NCBI RefSeq assembly: GCF_958295425.1
Contig: NC_081137.1
Location: 12,935,254-12,999,253 of the forward strand
Length of the DNA: 64,000 nucleotides
Reading direction: 5' to 3'
Source: Solea solea
Lineage: Eukaryota > Chordata > Actinopteri > Pleuronectiformes > Soleidae
Shown: positions 37,895 to 48,760 of the stretch, one piece after another
Numbering within the stretch: position 1 is the stretch's first letter
How the letters are laid out: each line of letters begins with the position of its first letter
The notes under the pieces: generated by a model
Databases searched by the model: none
What the model was told of the DNA's origin: nothing
Seen by the model: only the letters and a program-made list of their open reading frames with translations
Position numbers and translations under genes: made by a program

Positions 37895-38360
37895 AGACGA
37901 GAAAGTTAAGTACACCAAGTCAGAGAGTCATCATCAGCATCAATGGCTCATACCGTAGGAATGAGTCTTGGATCCCTGAGGTTGTGAGTTCAACTCTTGC
38001 AATCAATGGAACTTTATCCAACTTTAGAACTTCAGACCAACATAAGAATTTAAAAATACCAGCAACGTGTTGTTCTGCAGCTCAGTAAGAATAACTCGTG
38101 CTGGAAGAATAAGACTTGTATGTCAAAGGTTATGAGTTCAAGTCTTATGGTGAACTATTTGAGGGCAATGTTCAAAGTAAACAGTCAAAAGCTCTAAGAG
38201 AACCTGAAGAAGAGAAGTTACAGGTAGGTCAGTGGACAAGAATGCTGCTTTGAAGTCCATAGGGTGTAGGTTCAGTTCTTGTGAGAACCAGGATATTTTA
38301 AAGGTCAACATCCAAAGTGAAGATTGAAATGAGACCGAAAGTCCTAATTACAGTAGGAAT

Positions 38361-38440
38361 TGGTGGTGCAGTGGTTTTGTTCACAACAATGGGAATGTGT
38401 GAGTTACAAGGTGACCGGTTCGATTCCCAGCCTTGCAGGT
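38361..38440 (+). ncRNA. tRNA-like sequence (best A/B boxes)
   Basis: An internal RNA polymerase III promoter-like pair: TGGTGCAGTGG (A box) and GGTTCGATTCC (canonical B box) about 50 bases apart. The T stem pairs poorly and no clean acceptor stem is visible. It is probably a tRNA pseudogene or the head of a tRNA-derived SINE. The mirrored partner lies on the minus strand near 39040-39130. Confidence 0.4.
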
Positions 38441-38459
38441 TCCATTCCGCAGCCTTGCA

Positions 38460-38670
38460 GGGGTGCGGCAGGGCAGGCTACAAGAGTTGAGGTTGGAGCA
38501 GGGCCAGGGCAGGTAGTGAGAGGTGAAGTGAGGAAAGGAGGGGCACGGCAGGTAGTGAGAGGTGAAGTGAGGAAAGGAGGGGCGTGAGAGGTGAGGTGAG
38601 GAGGGGCAGGGCAGGTAGTGAGAGGTGAGGAGGGGCAAGGCAGGGAGTGAGGAGGGGCAGGAAGGGGTCA
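38460..38670 (+). repeat. G-rich GTGAGAGGTGA minisatellite
   Basis: Repeated blocks of GTGAGAGGTGAAGTGAGGA with GGAGGGGCAGGGCAGG-type linkers, about five irregular units of 35-45 bp, strongly G-rich on the + strand. It lies in the loop of the large inverted repeat. Confidence 0.85.
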
Positions 38671-38711
38671 AAGGTCAAATACTTTATATTACGCTGTTCA
38701 GCAAAAGGTAA

Positions 38712-38818
38712 CCACATGAAGACACTTAGGTGGTGGTGGCCTTCGGCCACCACCACCCAACTGTCTTCATGTGGATTTAAGACAGTTGGCCTGGGGGTGG
38801 GGGCCGAAGGCCCCCACC
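38712..38818. other. Cluster of strong hairpins
   Basis: 38712-38774 folds as a 12-bp outer stem (38712-38723 with 38763-38774), a 5x5 internal loop, a perfect 13-bp inner stem (38729-38741 with 38745-38757) and a TTC tip. 38796-38818 is a perfect 10-bp stem with a GAA tip. The two tips, GGCCTTCGGCC and GGCCGAAGGCC, are reverse complements. A competing 11-bp stem (38757-38767 with 38779-38789) overlaps the first hairpin. This is direct sequence observation; function is unknown. Confidence 0.85.
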
Positions 38819-38906
38819 ATCATTCCAACTGTTTTGCTTGCTGGACTCCCCAGGGAGCTTGACAGTCTCACATCCTGTGCAGCTCAACCTGATGCAAGGT
38901 GACACA

Positions 38907-38976
38907 TGCTGACCACTGGGTGGTACGACTCACTTGTGCCCTGCTGACCACCGGGTGGTACGACGCACTCGGGGTT
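38907..38976 (+). repeat. 35-bp direct repeat pair
   Basis: Two adjacent 35-bp units each begin TGCTGACCACYGGGTGGTAC. The inner ACCAC-YG-GGTGGT is itself a near-palindrome. They lie in the loop of the foldback. Confidence 0.8.
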
Positions 38977-39605
38977 GGTCACCTGGTGTGCTGTGTGGTT
39001 GTGTCAGTCAGCAAGAGTTCAGGTTTGGTTCTGTTCCAGTGAACAACTGCAGGGTTGGGAACTGAACCTGCCACCTCACCTGTTGAGACACAACCTTATG
39101 GTGTGGAACAAAGCCACCACGCCACAAAGGCCGCCTTCGTCTAGGATTGCTGTCTGCTTATAATCTTGAGTTTGGATGTGGAGCTTTAAAAGCACCTGCT
39201 CCTCACAAGAACTGAACCTATGACTTCAGGATTTCACAGGAGCGTTCTTTCCCACTGAGCTACCTGCTGTTCACAGTTCTTCAGGTTCTCTTAGAGCTTT
39301 TGACTGTTTACTTTGAACACTGAACTCAAACACTTGAGTTGATCATAAGATTTGAACCAAGAACCTCAGACATATAAGTTCTGTTCTTGCAGCAGGAGCT
39401 ATTCTTACTGAGCTGCAGAATAATATGTTGCTGGTATTTTTAACTTCTTATTTTGGTCTGACGTTTGAAAGTAGTGCAGAAGTTCAGTTGACAGTAAGAG
39501 TTGCACTCACAACCTCAGAGACACAAGCCATCTTCTGATGGACTGAGCTATTTGTGCTGTTGAGCTTGAAGAGAATTTCTTGGTGTTTCTTAAGTTTCTC
39601 ATCCA

Positions 39606-39837
39606 TTATTAGTTTAAATTTGGCGTTGTTAGAACCTGCAAGATGGCAAGGTAGGTTCCACAACAGCGGGGTTGTCCCAGTCCAGCAGTCGACAGGTTCT
39701 GGTCCGCAACCACAGGACTGCTCTGACCATTAATTATTCAGGAGGTTTTTACTGGTAGTATTGAAAATAGGATTATAAAATGTGGTCGTCATCTGCCTCT
39801 GTCTCTGTCGCAGACTCTGACACATGATGAGCTGAAA
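39606..39837. other. Linker between foldback and second satellite
   Basis: No gene is recognised. A possible further degenerate tRNA-like box (CGACAGGTTCTGGTCC) lies near 39688-39703. Confidence 0.4.
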
Positions 39838-40055
39838 TACTATACTATGACTTTTTTTAGGTGATTTTGGACCACATACTATACTATGACTTTTTTTAGG
39901 TGATTTTGGACCACATACTATACTAAGACTTTTTTAAGGTGATTTTGGACGACATACTATAGTATGACTTTTTTTATGTGATTTTGGACCACATACTATA
40001 CTAAGACTTTTTTAAGGTGATTTTGGACGACATACTATAGTATGACTTTTTTTGA
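39838..40055. repeat. Second, 39-bp satellite array
   Basis: About 5.5 units of 39 bp related to the large array in the same orientation (shared CATACTATACTATGACTTTT and GATTTTGGAC), but with AGGTG instead of GACCG. The last four units alternate between ACC...CTAAGA and ACG...TAGTATG types, a dimeric structure. The latter type contains the perfect 14-bp palindrome CATACTATAGTATG. Confidence 0.92.
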
Positions 40056-42517
40056 CAGTTTATATTTGGACATTTTTGACACAAACATCATCCTGTGCTG
40101 CTACATGTAAATAATTCTCCAAACTGTATATCTATTTTCAACAAATTCAACTCAACTCAGAAAGTGCTTATACTGTGATTGTCCATCTTTGGTGACGCTA
40201 AGGTGCGCGAGTGAAATCATATTGAGAAAAAAAAAAGTTAGTGTTCAACCAAATCGCTTTTATGTCCAACTGTGAAATGCACTCCATTCTATACAGTAAC
40301 AGTCTCATGACAGTAAACAACTGTGACATTTTACACTCAACTTTTGAAATGAGTCATCTCAGTGAATCCTTTCAGCAGCAGGTGGCAGCATTTCAATGAG
40401 AACATGAACATTGATTAATTTCAGGTGGAGCTGCTCCTGCACAAAGCGACACTGATGTGTGAAGGCCATGGTATACTTTCCGTGACTTGGTACATTCCAC
40501 TGTTCCCCTCTGCGTCGATATATTTGGAATGTTCCACTTTGTGTTTATCAGCCGGAGCTTCTTCTTCCCCATGGAGACAGACGCAGGACGATGACAGCGG
40601 AGACAGACAAGTGGTCACTGCTGCCTAAATGATCCACACATTTCCGACCGGAGGGATCCGATCACAGGTGTTCAAATTACACCTACTTATGCCAATGTGA
40701 CGTCACTGCTCCACATGTAAACACACACACACCTTTCATTTCTCGTCACATACAAATGATGTTGTTTTGTGCCAATATCTGCCCATAATGATAATATCAT
40801 GCATCCTGACACATTTCCATGTCAGGTGTAAACTAACAACAAACTATTGTTTGTTTAAAGAATGAGATCAAGCTTTCTGATTCTACAGCTTCTTAAATGT
40901 CAACATTTTCTGCTTTCTTTGCTTGGTGGATTTGACCCAATCTGATGACACATTGTTTTTCATTTTCACCAACTACATAAACACACCTGAGCAAAAAGTA
41001 CTCAAAATGTTTAAAATCGGATTGAATTTGTGAAATAAGGGAAATAAGTCACTTTCAAAGTTCACTTGGCTCGTTTTTAGGAACGAAAAGAAAAGAAAAA
41101 TGGTCTGTTTTGTGACTTCTGCACAATTATTGCTACTTTATATCACTACTAACCCGCATTTTTAAAGCATGAATATGTAACCGATAAACACACACGCCCC
41201 AGGACGTCCATATAAGGAGTTGTGTATTATTCCCGCTGCAATTTCAGGTAAATGCAATGCAGAAAAACAGAGATAATGTATGCATACATGTATTTTTAGT
41301 AAAAAAAAAAAATTATAATCTCATTAATTCAGGAGAAGGCATATTGGTGAATTGAATCTGCTTTAGCACTGATGTGTTTGACCTTTTGATGCTGACGGTT
41401 TATTTTAACCTTGGAAAGCATTGTGTGTGCTCATTTGCTTGAAAATTGCTTTCAAAATAACTTTTCATGTTTTCGCATTTCATTTTCTGCGTGTATTAAA
41501 ACAGGTTCCGCTTGTTTATTCGGCTCTTATCGCCGCCATGTTGGTCGGCACAGAATCACACAATCCCATTATAAATCCCCGGGTGAAATAAAGTGAACTG
41601 AGATTGAAAAGGGACTCTGTCTTTTTTTTATGACACCACTGCCATTTCCCTCCATTCAATTCACCCCGTCGCCAGGAACATTGATTCAGACAGATGGAGC
41701 GGCCCAGAGGCAGGCTGACTGAGCAGAGGAAATCAAGTGCTGGGTGAGGTGAACGTGATCCCAGTCCAGCACTGCACCAGTGTGTGGTTGCATTGAATAT
41801 CAGGTAACGAGCGAGTGAATTATTTTAACATGCAACACCTGTCCAGACTTCTCCTGACTCGGTGCACAGCAACTTTTGGTGAGGAAACTGGCTCACGAAA
41901 CGTGTCGGGATCCTTCTCCTTATTAATAGTCACAGCTCCGTGCGTTAACCTTTATTTCACCAGGACGTCACACTGGGGATCAAATTTTACTCTCTACCCA
42001 GTGTCAGTTCACAGCAACATCATACATGCAACTGGACAAATACACACTAACCCTATAACCCAGAAAGCACTGGATATGTAAAGTGTACTCAAAGAACAAA
42101 ACATAAGGCAGTAATAATGAAGTATTCATTGATCATTTAATTAAAGAAACTGCTGCAGAGGTCAGTACTTTCTTCTTTTTTCAAATAAATGTCTAGGGTT
42201 TGTACCATTTCAGGGGGATTTGTTAGGCACAGTATAAAACTACTAAATATGTTTGTGCAAGTGTATAAAACATTGATTTTCATATCCTTATTATGCACAG
42301 AGCCATCATTAATGTGATCAGTAACACATGTCCTTGTCCTATGGGGCTGTCAGCAGAATTTGATTTACGGGCCCCACTCCGACCACCTCGGTGTAGCCTG
42401 TGCTTGACTATTACAAACATATATAAACTATTTTAAAGAAGTAATGTAACACTATAAATTGCATTAATTATAGTTGTGTTGTTTACTCTGAACCAATGTA
42501 ACTGTTTTTTATCTCAA
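40056..42517. other. Spacer with repeat fragments
   Basis: No gene is recognised. It contains a short piece like the inner part of the hAT-like MITE (about 40880-40925, CAGCTTCTTAAATGTCAACA) and a truncated copy of the piggyBac-like MITE (40975-41245). The segment at about 41395-41770 is mixed in composition and repeat-free to the eye; it could be conserved non-coding DNA, but this is untested. Confidence 0.5.
40975..41245 (+). mobile_element. piggyBac-like MITE, truncated copy
   Basis: It shares GAGCAAAAAGTACTCAAAAT, TTGGCTCGTTTTTAGGAACG and GTCCATATAAGGAGTTG in order with the fuller element at 42518-43047. The terminal CCCTTA ends are missing. Confidence 0.65.
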
Positions 42518-43047
42518 CCCTTCAACAGCTTTTTTCCATTAATATGTTAAAATGTACAGCGGCTATAAGAATGTGCAATAAAGAGTGTCTTATATTAAAA
42601 TTTTTAAGCACAACCTAGGCAATCTGAGTGCCGTTTTGTTTTTTTCATTTTCACCTACTATATACATACACATACACACCAGAGCAAAAAGTACTCAAAA
42701 TGTTTAAAATCCTATTGAATTTGTGAAATTTGGAAAAAAGTCACAGTTCAAGTTCGCTTGGCTCGTTTTTATGAACAAAAGGAAAAGAAAAAACGGTCTG
42801 TATTGTGACTTCTGCTGCACTATTATTGCTACTTTACATCACTACTAATAATACGATATAAAATGAATCATAACTTTGACTCAACAACACATAAGAAGAC
42901 AAAAAAAAACACATTTTTAAAGTCTGTATATGTGACATATAAAAACACACCCCCAGGATGTCCATATAAGGAGTTGATTATTATTACCACGGCAATTTAC
43001 CATGGGTGAAACTGCGGCATAGATCTGTGCCTCGTGAGCAGTAAGGG
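42518..43047 (+). mobile_element. piggyBac-like MITE, fullest copy
   Basis: About 530 bp. It starts CCCTTCAAC after TCAA and ends GTAAGGG before TTAA (43048-43051). Ends of CCCTT/AAGGG at TTAA targets are the hallmark of piggyBac elements. The inner blocks GAGCAAAAAGTACTCAAAAT, GGCTCGTTTTTATGAACAAA and GTCCATATAAGGAGTTG recur in the copies at 40975, 45661 and 61905. No coding capacity. Confidence 0.65.
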
Positions 43048-43101
43048 TTAACATGTGAAAGGAAGGGGGGAAGTGACATCAACAACTTCTTTTCATATAT
43101 G

Positions 43102-43400
43102 TTACCCGCTATACTCTCTATCACTGAAATTAAATGAAGGTTTTGACAATACACCAAGAGATATTTTTGCTATAAAGTAAGTCATGGATTCAGCCAGCTC
43201 AGGCAGGTCATTCCAAAGGGCCCTGATGGCAAAGGCACAGTCTCCCCTAGATTTGAGCCTCAAATCTGGAACAGTGCGGAGGGCCCTGCCCAAGGATGTA
43301 AAGCTGCAGCATGGCTCATATGGGGCCAACATTTCAACAGTGAAGAGGAGCCAGCATTGAGGTGATGAAGCACTGTCTGTAGAAATGTATGCATGTAGTA
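43102..43400 (-). pseudogene. LINE (non-LTR retrotransposon) ORF2 tail fossil
   Basis: The minus-strand frame contains VPDLRLKSRGDCAFAIRALW and NDLPELAES. This resembles the C-terminal RLK-GDRAF---APKLWN-LP motif common at the end of reverse-transcriptase ORFs of L2/Rex-type LINEs in fish. Only this tail remains, with no reverse-transcriptase core. It is inactive. The family assignment is tentative. Confidence 0.5.
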
Positions 43401-43619
43401 TCTAAGTATAAGTAGATATGGCTAGTTTAGCATATTAAAGAAATATATATATATCTTTAGATATATTTAAACGTATAAATTGTGTTTATCTTTAGTTAAT
43501 TGGTTTTATTTTGTAGTTTGAGCATCTGTTCTGTTCAAGTTTTAAAAACCATTCAAATAAAATGTGGGGTTTTTTTCATAGAAAAAATAATAATTTTTAA
43601 AAAATTAAAAAAATACGGT

Positions 43620-43732
43620 TCATCAAAATGCTGAAAAAAAGGATATATGACACTCTATATTGCACATTGTTATAGCCTCTGGATATAAGGTACGTTTTAA
43701 TATAGTAATGGGACTGCTCTGTGTTCTAAGGG
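43620..43732 (-). mobile_element. piggyBac-like MITE end fragment
   Basis: It ends GTGTTCTAAGGG directly before TTAA (43733-43736) and matches the terminal part of the 45661-46073 copy (GCTGAAAAAAGGATRT, then GTACGTTTTAAYAT). Only one end of the element is present. Confidence 0.55.
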
Positions 43733-43736
43733 TTAA

Positions 43737-45656
43737 AATGTCATTACACTGCAGTGTAGGATGAATTCACCTGCATCGTACCGTCCATCCAGGGCACTTA
43801 TAATATGTCACTGCACTTTGTCACATTTGCTTTCTATAGTATTGTTTTTTCTTGTTTTTTACCCTTGTATGTTTATATTTTATACATTGATCTTATTTTT
43901 ATGGCTTACTAGATTGTAGTAGCCACTCCCCCCTGACCCTTTGCTGAATCTCTCTGGTGTAGGAGATCAATACTCAGAATGTAATCTAGTGCCGATGCTA
44001 CGTCTACGCTCTGAAATATGGGTTTCGTGTCAGGTGGTTTTTCCAGCTCGGCTCCCGATTGGTGCAATCTTCCAGCAGCTTGACTCTCAATCACCTGTGT
44101 GACAGGTCACAGGTGTAAATAATCAAAATGAGTTTAGTTCCAGGGTGCAGGCTGGCTCAAATGAGCTGATCTGAGCCATGATTACTGTGTTTGTCTTGCT
44201 TTTATGATGGTGACCTAAAATAATGCAACATGGCTGTGGTCATTTATCCGAAATTGGTCTCTTTGATCTTCTAATCCAGCACCTGTGAAGGTTTTATGTA
44301 CTGCGTCAAGGTCTAAGGGCACCAGCACCTTTATTTCTGTGATCATGGGAACTTAGATTGAAATGATGTGGCTGAAATTTGGTCTAACTGTCACTGAGTT
44401 TAACTCACACAGCCTGTGTGTGTATGTGATGCTCAAGCATGTCTGTTACGACCAGCTCACAAGGGGGCGAAAGGGAAGCAATATAAAAACGCAATGGTCA
44501 TTTTGTTAATTAGGCTTTACAGCAAGTGACACCCTCATATTGAGTGAGGGAAAACAACAACAAAAAAATGTGAGAAACCTCAGGAAGAGCCACAGAGGAG
44601 AGATCCCAAATCTTTTACAAATAAAACAGCAACTTCACAAAGAATGGAAACTGAAAACACAGAATGAGGAATGTAGAAAGTGACAGAATTTGTCACAGAA
44701 GCCAATAGAGAGACAGACAGTTACAATAATGTAACCCCAACTGGTAATAATATTAATATTAGTATTAATGAGGATATCAGATTCTCAGAGGCAGGTCCAA
44801 CCCGAAGAATATTAAGTTATCGATTTGTTGATCAAAGAAGGGAGGGGCTTCTTGTTTTACCTCCTTTCCGCTTGATGACAGGACAGAGAGACAGAGAGCC
44901 CTAATATAGAGCTTGGAAACAGAAAAGCAGCAAGTGAATGTCCATTCATTCAATTCTGAGGTTAAAAAAAAGGTGAGATTTAAGTTTCGATTTAAAAACC
45001 TCGAATCACATCGTCTGATGTCAGCTGGGAGGTTATTCTACAGGAAGTAAAAAAAAAGGCCCTTTAACCTGCTGACTTTTTATTAGCAACTCACATTTCC
45101 CTAATGTGAGAGTGTACCGACCTTCTGATTTGGGTGAAGACGTTTGCACTGTATACGCATACCCTCAGTGGCATGCACAGACATTATGGAAGGGCAGGGG
45201 CGGAAATTAAAATAGCACCTACTGCACACTGGTGGGGGCATGCGCCACGAGTATATACAGTCATTTCATTCTCACACAGGTCTACGGGGACATCTTTTAC
45301 AGCACGGCATCACTTTCTATCACCGAGATGGACGTTTTCTATACAGCACTGAATATTATTTCCTCTAAGGACACCCTTTGGGACACTGTCAGTAGGGAAC
45401 TTCATAACAGCATCCTTTTTTGATTGGAAGGGCACCCATAGGAAACAAAGTTGCAAGGACATCTTATAACACACTGCATGATTGACAATAGCTGGATTTC
45501 TATACTGATTTGACAAAAAAAAGATTACGGTAAAATGAAAATAAAGTGGATTCACTAAACAAGTGGGATGTGGGATTAAACCGTCTTGTTTTGAAATTCA
45601 TTAACTCTGAACACCAAAGCAGAAATGTAGAGTCATTCAGAGAAACAAAGCTAATG
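43737..45656. other. Spacer, no gene recognised
   Basis: No coding signal is recognised. The part at about 44530-45120 (phrases such as CTGGGAGGTTATTCTACAGG) looks like widespread fish interspersed-repeat sequence, but I cannot name it. Confidence 0.45.
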
Positions 45657-45660
45657 ATAA

Positions 45661-46073
45661 CCCTTAGTGCTCACCCATGGTGGGACTAATACACAACTCC
45701 TCATATGGACATCCTGGGGGTGTGTTTTTCTATGTCACATATTCAGGCTTTAAAAATGTGGGTGTTTTTGTATTCTCAAAGTCATGATTCATTCTATATG
45801 GCATTTTTAGTAGTGATATCAAGGAGCAATTATTGTGCAGAAGTCACAAAATAGACCAGGCGAACTTTGACTTTTTTTTTTCCAATTTTTTTTTCTGATT
45901 TTAAACATTCTACAAAGTACTTTTTGCTCAGGTGTGTTATACAGTTGGAGAAAATCAGATCAGTCTAGGTTGTGCTGAAAAAAGGATGTCAAACACTCTT
46001 AAAGCCTCTGTATATACTGTACGTTTTAACATGTAATGTAAAATAGCAGCCGAAATGCCCTGTGTTCAAAGGG
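45661..46073 (-). mobile_element. piggyBac-like MITE, copy in reverse
   Basis: About 413 bp from CCCTTAGTGCTC (after ATAA) to TTCAAAGGG (before CTAA), the reverse complement of the family order. The flanking tetramers ATAA and CTAA look like decayed TTAA sites. The inner blocks match 42518-43047. Confidence 0.65.
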
Positions 46074-46251
46074 CTAAAAAATAATAAAATTGATAATTGG
46101 GGAACAGTCAAAAAAACTCACAAACAGAACACTTTTTTTCAAAGAAAAATGAAGATGCCTCCATAGCTTTTTTACTTCATAAAAGGATGTGTGTGCGTGC
46201 TGAAAGAAAAACGGAACGACACATGTTCTCTTTTCAGTTGATTTTGTATTT

Positions 46252-46257
46252 TTTATT
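46252..46257 (-). terminator. Candidate ammecr1 poly(A) signal
   Basis: AATAAA on the minus strand (TTTATT on the plus strand), 5.7 kb after the stop codon. A nearer signal lies at 49700. The choice needs transcript ends. Confidence 0.3.
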
Positions 46258-48587
46258 GAATAAATGATTTAAAAGGTAATAACAATGTTTAAAACTACTA
46301 TCTTCACATCCATTGCTTACATACTCAGATAGCCCACCTATATATATTCTTTCAAGCCTCCCCACTTTTCTTTTGCAATTTTTTTTTTTTTTGCTTATTT
46401 CTTTTCTTTTTGTTTGTATGTGTGGGGCAATTTTTTTTTACATTTTTTAATTTTTTTTTGGATTCATACTATCTTGATAAATGCCCGTTTCAAGTCTTGT
46501 CACACTAACAGCAATTCAATAGGAAGAGAGGAAGGGTCTAAGCTCTACAGGGGATGGATTTAAAGATTCCCAGTTCATATTATTCCATCAACATTTTTCA
46601 AGTTACTAAAGCAGAGGAAAAAAAAAAAAGAAGAGATCCAAAAATTGAACGGAAATAAAAGTTGGTACGAGGAGTTACACCAGGTAACCCTCCCAGCCCA
46701 TCAGGCCACTGCAACAGAAGAAAGTCATTTTGTACAGTGACACGTCATAGAAGTCAGTGTCTCAAAAATTCAGAACATAGAAAACCACTAAAATAATTTT
46801 GAAACTAGATCCAAAATATTTTTTTGAAAAGAATTAATTTGATGTACAAAAACAGTCGTTTTCTTTTTTTATGTGCTTTTTTTAAAGTTTTTTTTAATAA
46901 AAGTTTCAAACACAAGTTTATTGTAGTTCTTATTTCTTCTGTCATTATTATTATTATTGATTCATTTAGTCTTCTTTTATTTATTTAAATTCATCTATCA
47001 GTGCGATTGTATACCAGTGCAGCTACTGGGTCCAGAGTAAAGAAAACAGGCTTTTTCATCTTTAATGGCATAAAAAATAAGGAAAAATCCATCTTTTATA
47101 CAAAGTATAACTGCTGGTCTTTAGGGAAAAAAAAAACATTTATAAACCCATAAAGCTAGGAGGCACACCATGGGATTTTCATTTGTGTAAATCAGAGCAA
47201 TAATAATAATAATGATAAAATAATAACAAACATAATACGTAACAACTTGCAACCAATTTCAAATCATCTTTGACACCACATGCGGTTTCAGAGATTGACA
47301 ATGAAAATTCATTTAAAAATTGAGTTGCTAAAAAAAAAAGTCAAGACAGTCGAGAAATCGCAAAAAAAAAAAAAAAAACGATAAAAATATAACGAGACAA
47401 AACATTTTTGTCAAATGCAGGGGTGTTTTTTGGAAGGACAGGAAGCCAGGCCTGAAGAGCAGCATTTGGGCATGGCCGCTGGCATCTTTGGTTCAGTCCA
47501 ACATACGAAGGTAACATGAGCTTGAGCATTCCACGAAACACGACAATGACCACACAAGGAATGCTGAGGCTGAACTCTAAACCCCGGTATGGAACCAAAA
47601 CACTATCTGCTACAACAAACTACGAAACTTCGTTCCATAAAATCCCATGAGGTATCAATGCTTTTAACAGTTAATCAGTACAGAACCAGGACTATATTCT
47701 GCGTGTTCTACGTAAAACATTAACTCTGCGTCCTACTGCAGGAGATGCTTCACCTTCAACAAAGGTCTACGAGAGGTTGTGAATGCCTCAACGACCCCCA
47801 AACCTTTCAAATGATGATTCAGCAGCTGGTAGGAAGATCGTAAAGATGAGCTCAGGGGCAAAGAGCAGCATCTGATCTTCCAGGAGAGGCAACGGCCGCG
47901 ACTACCGCCGCCATCTACAGAACGACGACGCGTCACACCTTGACAAACTAGGCCATGAGGTTGGGCCACAGTGTGGGGGGGAGTAAACGGGGGGGGAGGT
48001 AAACATGTGACTTCTTGTCCTTTCAAACCTGCAGGGGTGTTGACTTGCACTGGTAGGAAAAAAAACAAAACACCTGTTGAACAGATCTGCATATATCGAG
48101 GATAGAAAAACATGTAGGATTTTCTCTCGATATATCGAAGATGAACCGTCACAACGACCATTAGCAGTACATTCTGTAGCCTCTTGATGTGTTGCTGCTA
48201 CGATTTTGCGCCCGTTAATGTTCAAGACCCCGATCGGACCCGGGAATAACACCCTCCTCCTTGTGTATTCTGATCACAGGCGGACAGAGCCAAGTACACG
48301 ATTGAACGTACTCAAATGTGTTCTGAATGCCTCTTCAGATCAGATCGCGGAGACCACATTTGGAGGTGGTTTGGGAAATGTGCCATCCCCCACATTATCC
48401 AGCACGTGTGAATGCAAACTTGCTTTTAACACACATTAGAAGCCGCCTTCTAAGTGGACTAAGTCCTTTGACCTGCTGCAGTATCACTGGATTTCGACAC
48501 TTCTCAGTGGCTTTACATTGATTTTTCTTTTCTTTCTAATGGGTTAATCTTATTTCTTGTTACAGCAGCGCAAGAAGTACTTTGATT

Positions 48588-48760
48588 TAGGGCTGCAACT
48601 AACAATAACTTTTAGGATTCCGGATTTCTGGTGTAGTTTGGACCATTTAATGTCAGGAAATGTTTGTTATATGGAGTAAGGAAACAGGCTTAACAAAAAT
48701 AGAAAGCTTGATAACAAAAAAACTAAAAGGTTAATGGACTACTCACGCTGCTGCAACATG
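48588..48760 (+). mobile_element. hAT-like MITE fragment
   Basis: It starts TAGGGCTGCAACTAACAATA, a typical hAT-type terminus like that of the elements at 16383 and 52355, but the inner sequence differs and the other end is not identifiable. No target duplication is found. Confidence 0.4.

Larger units (their letters stand above)
37895..39605. repeat. Large inverted repeat of tRNA-like modules
   Basis: Left arm about 37895-38440 and right arm about 39040-39605 are imperfect reverse complements around a 0.6-kb loop. The block at 38171-38211 is a perfect 41-bp inverted match to 39277-39317. Each arm carries about four tRNA-like units in mirrored order. Left units lie near 37941-38005, 38077-38155, 38222-38290 and 38361-38440; their partners are on the minus strand near 39480-39560, 39345-39425, 39195-39275 and 39040-39130. 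Each has an A-box-like TGGCTCA or TAGCTCAGTGG and, 40-50 bases on, a B-box-like GGTTCRANTCC or GAGTTCAANTC. Acceptor stems are poor, so these are not standard functional tRNA genes. Confidence 0.7.

Noticed and set aside
37787..39560. Functional tRNA genes
   Set aside because: A and B boxes are present, but acceptor stems do not pair well and T stems rely on G-T pairs; they are called tRNA-like modules instead.
47733..48252. 142- and 116-codon minus-strand frames
   Set aside because: They overlap each other in different frames, have no recognisable domain, and lie in the presumed ammecr1 3' UTR.
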